Below are positions 11,068 to 21,537 of a DNA stretch of 62,000 bases, in pieces. The notes beneath the pieces were generated by a model, which did no database searches, had not been told where the DNA came from, and saw nothing but the letters and a program-made list of their open reading frames with translations. Every line of letters starts with the position of its first letter. Positions within the stretch are counted from its first letter, which is position 1. Made by a program: the position numbers and the translations under genes. Origin of the DNA: Hydractinia symbiolongicarpus (taxonomy: Eukaryota > Cnidaria > Hydrozoa > Anthoathecata > Hydractiniidae); the NCBI RefSeq assembly GCF_029227915.1, contig NC_079888.1, positions 1,995,001 through 2,057,000 of the forward strand, in the 5' to 3' direction.

Positions 11068-11202
11068 AAGGTGTGACAGGTGTCATCGGGAGAGCCTTAG
11101 TCGTTTTAAGAAGAATGTAACAACTCCTGTTGATTTTCCGGTATACTGTCAGTTGATGATAATGATCTGGGCCCATTACACGATAACATCCGCCATAACG
11201 AT

Positions 11203-11791
11203 ATGCATTTTTTACCCGTACCGACATATCTTCAAAAATTGAATACACTGGAAGTAGCATTGATTCGTCGTATCACTGTTATTATAAATATACACCTCCT
11301 GCGAGATGGCATGCTTGCATCAAAAGGACATTGTATCAGTTTTCCTCAGAGAATGCAAATTGCTAAAGAATTGCCATCGTTACCATCTCAGGTTGGAATA
11401 GTGGTTATTAAAAAGAAAGGAAGTCGAAATTCAGTTAAACAGTATACTGTGCAAAGGAATAAAGTTGCATTACGAGGGCTGTGTTTTGGATACCCAGAAG
11501 GTGGCACTGAATATCCACATACTAATAGTGAACATCTATACGATGGCTCTGATCACATTGACAAACTTTTAAAAGGACGCTAATTTCAGTTCCTACCGAA
11601 TGAGTACTATAAGGATGTTTCGATAAAATGTGACCGCATTCAAAATTTACCAGAGATGAGTTGTGAATTACTTGGCTTGCATGTTGTTGAAATGCCACAT
11701 AATATATCAGAGGAAGACAAGGGTGCTGCTGAAAATCAATTTCTGGAAAACTTACCTCAAGATGACGAAAGTATAACCCGTTCTGGTTTAG
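11203..11791 (+). pseudogene. Helitron Rep N-terminal (DUF6570-like) fragment (unit 2)
   Basis: Same as the unit 1 copy, with the same internal stop (11581-11583). Confidence 0.6.
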
Positions 11792-12064
11792 TTTTGGTTT
11801 ATATTTATTAGTTACATGAAGTCGATTTTAATTAGTCAGTTTTTTTAAATATGACTATTTTTATTGTATTTTCGACAATAAATAATGTGAAATAACCAAA
11901 TAACCCCCTTGCTAGGCTTCTTATGATTACTCTATAAGAGAGTGAAGAGTGAGCAAACTCTAGGTTCACGGTAGACTACTTGTGACAGAAACAGCCGGGG
12001 TAATACAAAACCGCTAGGGAAAGATAACCCTCCCCCTTTTATGTGAATGTTAATCAGACAATTT

Positions 12065-13392
12065 TTACATTTTCACAAAAAACAACACATACACAGAAGA
12101 GTTATTTAAATCGGATAGTGCACGTCTAACAACTGCTTTATCGTCACATCTTAACCATGAGCCACAGCTGCGATCTTTAATGAATGCCCAATAGTGACCT
12201 GCTCCTAGGGTGCCCGAATGATTAATAGTGGCAGCTAACGAATATTTGTTGTTAAATGATATGTCATCCGTTGGCTGATATGCCATTTGAAGCAAGGCAG
12301 GTAACAAATGTGTTTTTTTAGGGTTCTTCCATCAAGAAACGTAAACCTCTTCAGTTGGATAATTAGAATGTCTCCACATTGGGTGAAAACCGTTTCATTT
12401 GTACTGTCTTGATAAGAAGAGCACTGCGGGCAAAGGCACCTGTCATTTTCAGACAAATTTTCGGGCTGCAAAAAACAATTAATTGAGCCTGTAACGCTGT
12501 TTGAGATAGGGAGTGGCACAATAGGCATACTTTCCTCCCTGCTAGTTGATAAGAAGCATGCATTGCATGACGTCGTAGTGGTTATAATGTTGGTGATGAT
12601 ATTATTTTCCATAACCGAAGGGCCTGTTTATTCATCCAAGACATGAAGCAGTATTTCTGGCACGTCCTGCTGGGCATTAATGTTGAATGAGGTCTTCCTA
12701 ATGCTGGACATCTCACGCTGCAAGGCTCTTAAGAAGGCGGAGGGGTCAACAGCTGTGGAACACTGGGACAGCATGGACAGACTCAGCATAACAGACTTCA
12801 ATAGTGGAGAAACAGGAGAAGATTCCGAAGCACAATGTTACCAAAATGATGGGATTGCAGTTAATGCTTGCAGGATGGAATTGGCGTAACAGGTGTTTCC
12901 TTTATTTATTAATCCTGCGTGAATTACTTTGCTGTGGGTAGGTGGGTATGGGCCTGCTTTAACAGGTGTATTGGGCTTGGTGACTGTTGGTTGTTTGGCC
13001 TTTGGCATTAGAGGAGTGGATATGGAATAGTTGGTTGAAATAGGGATGTGGCTGTGTTCATTATATACCTTTGTATTTATAGCGTCCCAAATACAGAAAA
13101 AAGCTTTCATGCACATGTCACCAAGTTGACGAGCAGCTTGAAAAGTTTTTCTGCGATCCAATCTCAGTCTTTTCCAACACGAAGAAACAGATCGAGAGCA
13201 GTAGCGTCTGGCACCTACTTCGATGGCAAAAAGATCTATATTCCAACCGTTTTGCTTGATGATGTTCACCAGAGGATTGTATTTGGACATCTTAGTTGAA
13301 TGCCAAGTTTCCATATTTTCTTCGCCTTGGACAGTTACGCTCTATTACAATCACATGCTTCCTGTTGTTGGAATAGATAACGAAATCTGTCC
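12065..13392 (-). pseudogene. USP-LINE copy A (unit 3): endonuclease end plus USP
   Basis: Same domains and lesions as units 1 and 2. This unit keeps the ancestral arrangement. Its upstream LINE part lies beyond the composite insertion, at 17386-17945. The endonuclease motif is split at the RPD codons, with a CTGTCC copy at 13387-13392 on this side and another at 17380-17385. Confidence 0.85.
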
Positions 13393-14314
13393 TGAGTCAC
13401 ATATCTGTCCCCACTGATGATCAATGTTTATATAGAGGTTGACGTGGTCATGTGTAATCAATTAAGCCGCTTAGCCACAAAGGGCACTTCTTAACATTGA
13501 ATATGGAGGAGAAATGGGGAGCCATATTTTTGTGGACGATTGTAGCTATATTGTAGGCACGTTAGAAACTTTTTTAACCCCGCCGGTGAGCATACACCAA
13601 TGTGGCTTACGTTACAGAAACTGAAATTATGCGATATAAGAATATATATCAGGAGATTTTTTCAACATCAACATTTGTTATACTGACTGACGCGTTTTAA
13701 ATTCTGACAAGCACTTCTCGTGTAATCATCAACATGTATTAACAGTCTTCAAATATATACATTGTTTCTTACTTAATATCCTGATATGTCTACAAATAAT
13801 ATCCCAATAATTTCTTTTTCTGTAACTTGACCTGATCTTTATACTCAATGCGTGATATCATGCTTTAGTCCAGCTCTAGCCAGGTACCAACCTAGTCCAA
13901 TTATTGTTATTCTTTTAAAGTTTTGTTCAGTTTCAAATAAGAGCTTTTTATCCTACTGTCATGAAAACTTGTGCAAAATAAACATATACTGCTGTTTGAT
14001 TTTTAACTGAACAGGGTAACTACAGGCTGTTTTCGCTGTTTTTATTTAAATCCAAGGTGCAATAAAGTTTTACGCCTAACCAATCTCACAATCACTTTTT
14101 AATTATTTCACAGGAACTTTATCCGCAAAATGTTGCAGGATTCTTTTTGCTTTAAGAGGGTAAAAACAGGTTATAACTGTTTTTATTTTGAAATGATTTT
14201 AAATGTCTTTTCTAAAATTTAAAAAGAAAATTAATTTTGATATCCACAATGTGTACCGTAAGTATATAAGTGTATATAATATGCACCTGTAAAGTTTTGT
14301 AAGTATATATTCAT

Positions 14315-14383
14315 GTCCTGTTGGTCTAATGGCTATGACACTCATGCAAATGAAAGATCCAGGTTCAAATCCTGGACAGGACT
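14315..14383 (+). other. tRNA-like sequence (unit 3)
   Basis: Identical in layout to the unit 1 copy. Confidence 0.65.
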
Positions 14384-15530
14384 ATGTATAATATAATAAT
14401 CTTGTATCTACAACTAATGAATATATTATATATAACTCTATATTAAGGATAATAAGTAATATGAGTCGTAGCGGAGAAAGTTCTATACATTAATCACATT
14501 CGTTTATAGAGCACAAAAATCCCATGATAGTGTAATAGATCTAACACTTTTCGTTAAAAAGTATTGTGTTGATGAACCTGGTAGGCACAAAAAACAAAAA
14601 TTATTACTTGACATTATAAATTTAATACCTTTTTTTATTTATTTTTGCACCTAGCTATAGTTCGAAAATGTATTCTCACATGTGCAAAAAGATTTCTGAT
14701 CAAATTTTGTCAAAATACGTCAAATCAAATCCTGCTGGTAAAAACATTTAAAAAGTGCAAGACATATCACACCAATTTATGCCACCAAAGCACGGCCTTG
14801 TAACAGCACTAGCTACTGTACTAGCTACACTGCACCCATACAGCTATAAATACTAAATGTGCTTCAACCCACCAGGTTAAATCATAATGTAATGTAATAG
14901 GTTCACCATCAGCTAGCTAAATAGCTGGTTATCTACTACCTCTTTTTATTCCTCTCCTAGTTTTTTTTCACCAGAGTAAATTTTTTTTAAGATCTTCTTT
15001 CAAAATAATAAATACACCAAAGTTTCCCCTTTACACTACACATTAAAACTAAGTTCAAAATGAAAGAAAACTAAAAGTGGACTGGGTCCAAAAAGAAGCG
15101 CTGGGAACTAATTTCTTCAAAAATAAACATTCTTTGCTTTGATTGGACAAAAACGATCAGTCGAAAATTCCTTTTTGGCGCTATATTTTTTTCAAACCCT
15201 GCGTTTGTTGGTTGCTGGAACTTTGTTGGTGCTTCCTGGATTATTAAATAAGTATTTTTTAATAATTTTGTCTGTGTCTTTTAGAAGCAAACAAACAAAC
15301 TGTAGCTAGGTGAATCTTTTAGTAGATTTACCTACTGTTATATCTGATTTAGGTGCCAACTCCAGCTAGCTAGGTGCTTAGTAGATTTACTTTTACTTTG
15401 TATCTGATTTGTCCCCTGCTGTGTCCTATATTTTGGCTCAGCTAGATAGCTAGCAATCGTAACATCGTATCAATTTACCTAACTGCTTGTTACATTTTAG
15501 GATATTTTATTCCCTTGTAGCATCGTAGCA

Positions 15531-15911
15531 TTGAAGCAATCACACAGGTTAACTTTGCTGACTAATTTCATGTTGATATCAGTCCAAGCATACCGTACCA
15601 CTATCGGGTCTTTTTATAATGTAGCTGCTAGTCACTCCAATAATATTAGGAACGAAACAATGAATTTTCACAGCCATCCTGGTATGTTTTTTGAACAGAT
15701 GGGTAATAACAACAACTTCATTTATTTCTTAAAACTTTTTTTTTCAATAATTTTCATGTGTTGTCTGAGTTGTAATATCAGTATTGCATCTTTGAAATTA
15801 CAGTTAATGTTATCTGGCGATATTGAAAGCAATCCTGGACCGTTTAATAACAATGATATCGACTTCAATGTAGTAGGAATTTTTCAAATTAACAGAGACT
15901 TTTTTCCATAA
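15531..15911 (+). CDS. 2A-peptide-bearing ORF (unit 3)
   Basis: Same 126-residue protein as in units 1 and 2, with the 2A motif at residues 97-104. Confidence 0.6.
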   Translation: MKQSHRLTLLTNFMLISVQAYRTTIGSFYNVAASHSNNIRNETMNFHSHPGMFFEQMGNNNNFIYFLKLFFSIIFMCCLSCNISIASLKLQLMLSGDIESNPGPFNNNDIDFNVVGIFQINRDFFP

Positions 15912-16285
15912 GCCCTGAAGAATGGGAATGCGACTTACAAACTCAGTCAAGAGCTACTGTTAATGTTGTAGAGATTTTCATACGGGCTACCGCAATAATG
16001 CCGGGCGTCAACATTTTGATAACATCTGATACCAATACTGCAATACGCCCATATACCCTTATTAGTCCTACTCATGATGAAACACATAATATTGCTGGTG
16101 AACAACAAGTGGCTAGGGTAAATGGAAATCACTATCAATCATTGGTCTTCGATGACAATGTCAGCGATTCTTCTGTTACATCATCCACATCACTCAGTCC
16201 ATCTAAAAAAATTCCTAGTTTGTCATCACAAGATCCTAATAATATAACCAATCAAAACCTGTTAGAAAGGAAATTACTACTTTGA
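15908..16285 (+). pseudogene. OTU-like protease fragment (unit 3)
   Basis: Same as in units 1 and 2, with one private Leu to Pro change. Confidence 0.45.
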
Positions 16286-16596
16286 ATCAAAATCCAGACT
16301 TCCTAGTAAAAAAAATAATGAAATCTTATATGTCTGCTACGACAATACAAAAAAGAGTCAAGCCTAAACCCAAGCCAAATTATAATAAAAAAGCTGTTTT
16401 GAAGCTAAGGTGTCTGCAGTTGAACATTAAATATGAAGAACCTAAGGTTAACGAAACAAAAAAAGAAGCAATAAACAGACACAGGCGAATAAGTTATAGC
16501 TGCAAAAAAACTGTTTCTAAAACAGCGATAGATATGCAGAAAAATGTGCCCCGCCACCTAGTACACTTCCAATTATTACAAAATTTTCAGCGATGA
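16282..16596 (+). pseudogene. Lys-rich Helitron-like fragment (unit 3)
   Basis: Same as in units 1 and 2, with one conservative Ile to Val change near its end. Confidence 0.4.
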
Positions 16597-16731
16597 AAGG
16601 TGTGACAGGTGTCATCGGGAGAGCCTTAGTCGTTTTAAGAAGAATGTAACAACTCCTGTTGATTTTCCGGTATACTGTCAGTTGATGATAATGATCTGGG
16701 CCCATTACACGATAACATCCGCCATAACGAT

Positions 16732-17379
16732 ATGCATTTTTTACCCGTACCGACATATCTTCAAAAATTGAATACACTGGAAGTAGCATTGATTCGTCGT
16801 ATCACTGTTATTATAAATATACACCTCCTGCGAGATGGCATGCTTGCATCAAAAGGACATTGTATCAGTTTTCCTCAGAGAATGCAAATTGCTAAAGAAT
16901 TGCCATCGTTACCATCTCAGGTTGGAATAGTGGTTATTAAAAAGAAAGGAAGTCGAAATTCAGTTAAACAGTATACTGTGCAAAGGAATAAAGTTGCATT
17001 ACGAGGGCTGTGTTTTGGATACGCAGAAGGTGGCACTGAATATCCACATACTAATAGTGAACATCTATACGATGGGTCTGATCACATTGACAAACTTTTA
17101 AAAGGACGCTAATTTCAGTTCCTACCGAATGAGTACTATAAGGATGTTTCGATAAAATGTGACCGCATTCAAAATTTACCAGAGATGAGTTGTGAATTAC
17201 TTGGCTTGTATGTTGTTGAAATGCCACATAATATATCAGAGGAAGACAAGGGTGCTGCTGAAAATCAATTTCTGGAAAACTTACCTCAAGATGACGAAAG
17301 TATAACCCGTTCTGGTTTAGTTTGTCCACTTGAATCTAAAGATGCTGACAAAGAGTTGCGAACAATACTGCAGACCGGA
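16732..17379 (+). pseudogene. Helitron Rep N-terminal (DUF6570-like) fragment (unit 3)
   Basis: Same as units 1 and 2 up to 17323, then it continues with 'CPLESKDADKELRTIL' to the end of the insertion. The replication and helicase domains that should follow are missing because the insertion ends here. Confidence 0.6.
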
Positions 17380-17385
17380 CTGTCC

Positions 17386-17945
17386 GGACGAAATTGAGTT
17401 ACAGCAAGATAAGGTGGTACTATTAAGGTTGAATCTAAGTGTGACAAAAATTTCAATCAGAGGCCAGATGAAGGATGCTTTGAATTCTTGAACGCCTTTT
17501 GGCGGGAAGATGCTTACCAGCTGTAAAAAAGATATTTTGTAACATCCAGATGGTTCTGCTGGCTCATAATCGGATAACAAATTCTGAATGGCAGTTACTA
17601 ACACACGTAAAACAGCATCGTGGCGGTACGTGAATCTACCTTGTGAAATGGCTAATTTACAAGCGCCTAAAATGTGGAACACGTTACAAGAGGGTTTTTT
17701 ACATAGGGTGCAACTTTTGTTCTTTTGCAATTCCCCACTTGACAAGATTTGTAGGAGAAGGAACGTGTCATAGGTTGTGACGATGCAAAACGAAGATAGA
17801 CCTTGCGGCAGAGACAGTAGGTCCTTCCAAGAAGGATCGTATTTAATAAATGAGCACCACTTAGTCCAGTTATCTTGGACATGAAGCTGAACGGCTCGAG
17901 CATAATAGATGTCTTACTCATTGTCCTGCACAACTAATCGTAAAT
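17386..17945 (-). pseudogene. USP-LINE copy A: RT-distal region, CCHC knuckle, endonuclease start
   Basis: Minus strand. It begins with the post-RT region ('LHVQDNWTKWCSF', 'DPSWKDLLSLP'), then the CCHC-type knuckle 'CTLCKKP...HILGAC' (CX2CX8HX4C), 'GRFTYRHDAVL', and the first part of the R2-like endonuclease up to 'RPD'. A one-base deletion shifts the frame near 17455. Upstream LINE sequence is lost beyond about 17945. It joins, across the composite insertion, to the part at 12065-13392. Confidence 0.8.
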
Positions 17946-18508
17946 GGTAAACCGGTTCGACTTTATAAAAATCGAATTCGACAAATCAGGACATGCCGAA
18001 ATCATACGATTTTTACATGATACAACGATTTTGAAGCAAATTTGTAAATATTGAAACGAATAGGATACGAATTACTGCTGGTTTAATACGTTTCAATTCG
18101 TATAAAAATCGTTAAAAAAATATTATACCAACTAAAACGATTATTACTAAGGAAAGTTATTTCTTGAACATGATAGTTTAGTAGGCGACGTTTCGGGAGA
18201 TCCTTCTCCCATCATCGGGCAAATTAAAATGATGTTGAGTATTTATTTATATAATTGCAGAGGATTGAAATTCATAAAAGTTAACCAATGATAAACGTGC
18301 TGATAATTACAGTTAATTACGGTAATTAACGATTATTTTTGAAACGATGGGGGAAACAAACCTTAATTAAAAAGGGTATAATAAGACCTATAATCTTCAA
18401 GTACAGTCAGTTGGATACTAACCCCAAGATCCTGGATTGCTTTGATAAAGCCAAAGCAGCACACAAAAGCAACGACACAATAGACTAATTGAATCCAAGC
18501 TGGGAGCC
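17946..18508. other. Intergenic, possible Penelope-like remnant
   Basis: AT-rich, with repeated AATCGTATAAAAATCG-like words (17960-18140) and a hammerhead-like motif. No coding frame is convincing. A short minus-strand reading with 'IQDLGVSIQLTV' near 18400 could be a protein remnant but is not identified. Confidence 0.4.
18185..18220 (-). ncRNA. Hammerhead-ribozyme-like motif
   Basis: On the minus strand: 'GATGA' core, a perfect 5-bp stem II (GGGAG / CTCCC) with a 6-nt loop, then 'GAAAC' and 'GTC'. This matches the CUGANGA-stem II-GAAA-NUH order of the minimal type I hammerheads found in Penelope-like elements and retrozymes. The first core base pair reads CCGATGA instead of CTGATGA, and I see no stem I, so activity is doubtful. 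Confidence 0.4.
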
Positions 18509-18511
18509 TAA

Positions 18512-18579
18512 AGCTAAGGCGCCACGAGGAACATTTTCATGCGCGTGCTATGCAACATTGCTGTATAGCACGCGCATAA
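18512..18579 (+). repeat. Harbinger left terminal repeat with hairpin
   Basis: The terminal repeat contains an internal palindrome in which ATGCGCGTGCTAT pairs with ATAGCACGCGCAT across a short loop (18539-18579). Beyond it (18615-18770) are repeated CAAACATTTTGCTCC / GGGGACAAAAT words on both strands, probably subterminal binding sites for the MADF protein. Confidence 0.7.
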
Positions 18580-18900
18580 AAAAAATTACTCGTGTCCCAT
18601 GCCTATTTTTCACTGCAATGCAGCAAAAAAATGTTGCATGGAGCAAACATTTTGCTCCACAACTTCGGGGACAAAATAGATCTGAATCTATTTTGCTCCC
18701 GTGCTCCGGGGACAAAATGTGCTGAAAAATTTGTTGTGGAGCAAATGTTGCACGTGTCCCCACCTTCTGCAACAAATATTTTACAAAATTATTTGAGGCA
18801 TTATTTTATTGACCAATCAAATCACAGAAAGATATAAACAAGTTTTTTTCTTGAGAAGTTGAACTGCAAGTGAAGAGTAGCTAGTGAGAAAATAGCGAAA

Positions 18901-20049
18901 ATGGCGGATGAAAAGAAAAAACTATCAGACGAGGAGAAAGTTACTTTAATAAACTTTTATAAAGCGAACCCAACGTTATGGGACAGTGGGAATATATATT
19001 ACAAAAATAAAGACAAAAAAGAAGCTGCGAAAATAGACCTTGTCACTGAATTTGAGGGGGCGTATAGCTGTGATTTTCTAGAAAAAGCATTCCATTCTCT
19101 TCGTTCATCGATGCTCCGTGAAGTTAAACGTAATGCTGGAAGCGAAGTTCCATCGAAAAAGTGGAAGTTTTATGAACAAATGGAGTTTATCGTAACTGAT
19201 CTAACAAAAGAAAAGAAAAAAGCGCAACTTTCGTCCGACGAGTTGGAAGAATTGATTGATTTTTATCGTGAAAATCCCGCGCTTTGGAACCACACTCTAC
19301 AAGATTATAGAGACAGAGTGTTGCGCGAAGCTCTGATGGTCAAACTGAGTGAGCGTTTTGATGGGAAGTATACCGTAAACGAGCTCAAAACGTCATGGCA
19401 TAACGCATTGACAAAGTATAGAAGTGAGCGCAATAGGGAGATTGGATCAAGATCCTCTGGTGCAGGTGTAAACGAAGCATATTTTTCTACCTGGGACCAT
19501 TATAATCAAATGGATTTCGTTGAGATTACTTGCGATATGGATGAGACCGTCGATACAATGAACGAGGATGAACCACGTACCCCTGCTCCTAAAAAACGAC
19601 GGGAGAAGAAGATGACGGAGGAGCAGTGTGCCAAAGCCGAACTGTGGAAAGCGTTGACAACTTCCATCACACAAAGGGCTGATCACCATGAAATCCGGCC
19701 GCAACAAGCTTCTACATATGGATGCGAAGCGCAATCTGCTGTCGAAAAACGTGCCCAAATTTTTGGAAGTACAGTGGCCGACAGTTTGGTCCAGTGCGAA
19801 CTAAAAGATTGGCCAAGGTTGAAGAAAAAAATCATGGATATTTTTTTCGAGTATGAAGAGCAGAAACAACACCAATCTATGCCTACCAACCATCATGCTC
19901 GTATGTTCGCAGCTTCAACGTTTACTCCATACACCCCATCATATCCCATGGCAAATACATATACTGGTATGCTGCAATCGCCACCTCTACCTTCTCAAAA
20001 TCAGCCGTATTCACCCGCAAATTCATCCTGTTCGAACGATACGTTTTGA
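18901..20049 (+). CDS. Harbinger MADF DNA-binding protein
   Basis: 382 residues, starting at the first ATG after the subterminal repeats. It has two MADF (Myb/SANT-like) domains: residues about 12-100 ('LINFYKANPTLWDS' ... 'WKFYEQMEFI') and about 118-205 ('LIDFYRENPALWNH' ... 'WDHYNQMDFV'). A basic linker 'PKKRREKK' follows as a likely nuclear localisation signal. Near the C-terminus is a BESS-like helix ('ADSLVQCEL...LKKKIMDIFFEYE') and a Pro/Ser/Gln-rich tail. In Harbinger elements the Myb-like protein binds the transposon ends and carries the nuclease into the nucleus; I infer that role here. The gene is convergent with the nuclease, 3' ends 110 bp apart. Confidence 0.88.
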   Translation: MADEKKKLSDEEKVTLINFYKANPTLWDSGNIYYKNKDKKEAAKIDLVTEFEGAYSCDFLEKAFHSLRSSMLREVKRNAGSEVPSKKWKFYEQMEFIVTDLTKEKKKAQLSSDELEELIDFYRENPALWNHTLQDYRDRVLREALMVKLSERFDGKYTVNELKTSWHNALTKYRSERNREIGSRSSGAGVNEAYFSTWDHYNQMDFVEITCDMDETVDTMNEDEPRTPAPKKRREKKMTEEQCAKAELWKALTTSITQRADHHEIRPQQASTYGCEAQSAVEKRAQIFGSTVADSLVQCELKDWPRLKKKIMDIFFEYEEQKQHQSMPTNHHARMFAASTFTPYTPSYPMANTYTGMLQSPPLPSQNQPYSPANSSCSNDTF

Positions 20050-20159
20050 TACGTTACGTTATGGTTGGCAGACATTTTCTGGAGTAAAATAAATCAGAAA
20101 AATATATTAAACGTTCAGTAAATCTTATCATTTTTTATTTATCCTCGCAAAAAATAAAA

Positions 20160-21431
20160 TTAAATGTCAACTCTAGCGCAATGCCACTGCCAGCGTACAG
20201 CACCTTCCATTACGAAATACTCCGTGAACTCGTCTCTTATTGCTTTGGCTTGATTACTAGATCGATTGCCGTAAATGTCATTGGACAGTGAAAACCATGT
20301 GCCAGTAGGAGTATCTTCTCTCCAAGCACCTTCGATAATTTCACCACGCTCATTCTCTCGGTCGACAAGACCAATTGGTAGCTCAATTTTGCCCACAGAA
20401 CTTTTGCTCCTCTGCCAGTTATGCAATGCCACTGTTGCCATTGTGATGGTAGAAACCTTTTCTGGTTCTAAGTTTATAGGTCGACGAAAAATGCGCCACC
20501 GATTTGCCAATATCCCAAATCCGTTTTCAGAAATTCTTCTCTTTCGTGACAGTCGATAATTGAAGATGCGTTTGTTTACTGTCAGATTTTTTTGTGGATA
20601 AGGCTTCATCAGGTAATTCTTAAGAGGAAACGCATCATCTCCTGTTATCACATACGGCACTTTGTTGTTTCGACCTGGTAAATTGCAAACCTCTGGTAAA
20701 TTTAGCGATCCACTGTCTAGCGCCTTCTTTAAATTACATTGGTCCCATATACCTCCATCAGAATTTCTACCGTTCGCTCCAACTTCCACATAAAGAAACT
20801 CATATTCTGGCCCGACAAGAGCCATGAGCACTACACTGTCTGTCCCTTTATAGTTTCGGTAATGAGACCCTGAATTTGGGGGCTGCTGAATGACGATATG
20901 CTTCCCATCGAGAGCACCTAATCCATTTGGGAAGTTCCAACGCTCATTGAACTTTCTGGAGATATCTAGCCATTCCCCCTGTGTTTTCGGAGTTGAAAGG
21001 AAGGTTGGACCCAACCTCTTTATGATAGCTTCAGATACCTCCATAACAGCTGCTGAAATTCTTTTTCTTGACACTCTGAATTGAAATTCTAAAGACCTGA
21101 AAGTCTCACCAGTCGCTAAGTAACGTAGGGCCACGCAAACGAGCTCAGCTGGTGTGATAGAATTCCTCATATTTGTATCTTGTTTCTGCAAATCCTCAGA
21201 AAGAAGACCGACTAGGTATTCGAATTGAGCGTTATTCATACGTATATACCCTCTACATTTCTTCTCATCGTTTTTTATTTCGTTGAAGATTGTATGAAAA
21301 GCGCCAAGACACTCTCTATTCCCAAGCCACGGTTGCACCCAGCAATTTCTTGGTGGTTCTTCACGATCTTCCTCTTCTTCTTCGTCCAACAAAAGTAAAG
21401 CTAAAATAACTTCTCTGTTTATTCCTGCCAT
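20160..21431 (-). CDS. Harbinger DDE nuclease (transposase)
   Basis: 423 residues, DDE_Tnp_4 type. After an acidic N-terminus comes an HTH-like region ('LVCVALRYLATGETFRSLEFQF', residues about 93-125), then the RNase H-fold core. The first catalytic Asp is in 'GLGALDGKHI' (about 180), the second in 'ITGDDAFPL' (about 262), and the Glu in 'RRISENGFGILANRW' (about 300). The conserved 'GANGRNSDGGIWD' is also present. There are no stops or frameshifts. The start ATG at 21431 lies just inside the right terminal repeat region. It is expected to cut and join the element at TWA sites with the MADF partner. Confidence 0.93.
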   Translation of the reverse strand: MAGINREVILALLLLDEEEEEDREEPPRNCWVQPWLGNRECLGAFHTIFNEIKNDEKKCRGYIRMNNAQFEYLVGLLSEDLQKQDTNMRNSITPAELVCVALRYLATGETFRSLEFQFRVSRKRISAAVMEVSEAIIKRLGPTFLSTPKTQGEWLDISRKFNERWNFPNGLGALDGKHIVIQQPPNSGSHYRNYKGTDSVVLMALVGPEYEFLYVEVGANGRNSDGGIWDQCNLKKALDSGSLNLPEVCNLPGRNNKVPYVITGDDAFPLKNYLMKPYPQKNLTVNKRIFNYRLSRKRRISENGFGILANRWRIFRRPINLEPEKVSTITMATVALHNWQRSKSSVGKIELPIGLVDRENERGEIIEGAWREDTPTGTWFSLSNDIYGNRSSNQAKAIRDEFTEYFVMEGAVRWQWHCARVDI

Positions 21432-21537
21432 ATTTTAATCACACATGAACTCAATAAAAAACTTAAGGATACGGTATACCCTTTGAGCATGATTTTTTAA
21501 CTTCGATTTTCGAAATAATCTTGCAGCAAATAAGATG

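Larger units (their letters stand above)
6269..11797. repeat. Array unit 2
   Basis: A 5529-bp unit with the same content as unit 1. Private differences include changes in the USP zinc region (residues 'TTRKES' where units 1 and 3 read 'TSREES') and 'PKSKQ' where they read 'PKAKQ' in the linker. Such unit-specific changes argue against simple repetition of one identical sequence. Confidence 0.9.
755..17326. repeat. Three-unit tandem array, 5.5 kb per unit
   Basis: Three head-to-tail units start at about 755, 6269 and 11798. Unit lengths are 5514, 5529 and 5529 bp. Unit 1 lacks 15 bp (after 3484) that the other two have. Identity is very high, with only scattered substitutions. The left join falls in the 3' UTR of the LINE at 1-859. 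The right end (about 17323) runs straight into unduplicated sequence of the same Helitron-like insertion, whereas units 1 and 2 end in a novel join (...TTTAGTTTT to GGTTTATATTTATTAG) with only short T-rich microhomology. This is a recent tandem duplication or an assembly effect. Confidence 0.95.
11798..17326. repeat. Array unit 3
   Basis: A 5529-bp unit with the same content. It is the only unit that continues into its original right flank (remaining Helitron-like codons, then USP-LINE sequence from 17386), so it carries the ancestral junction. Private differences include 'MPGVN' for 'MLGVN' in the OTU-like frame and 'GYAEGG' for 'GYPEGG' in the DUF6570-like frame. Confidence 0.9.
13393..17385 (+). 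mobile_element. Composite insertion inside USP-LINE copy A
   Basis: About 4 kb that interrupts the LINE's endonuclease. LINE homology runs down to the RPD codons at 17386 and resumes at 13392. CTGTCC occurs on both sides (13387-13392 and 17380-17385), a possible 6-bp target-site duplication. Contents are the foldback-related segment with the tRNA-like sequence, then the 2A, OTU-like, Lys-rich and DUF6570-like frames. Helitrons make no target duplication, and I see no terminal inverted repeats, so the element that moved is unidentified. Confidence 0.55.

Noticed and set aside
755-17326. CRISPR-like or satellite array
   Set aside because: Only three very long units containing recognisable transposon genes.
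13393-17385. Calling the insertion a complete Helitron
   Set aside because: Replication initiator and helicase domains are absent and the ends show a 6-bp repeat, which Helitrons do not make.
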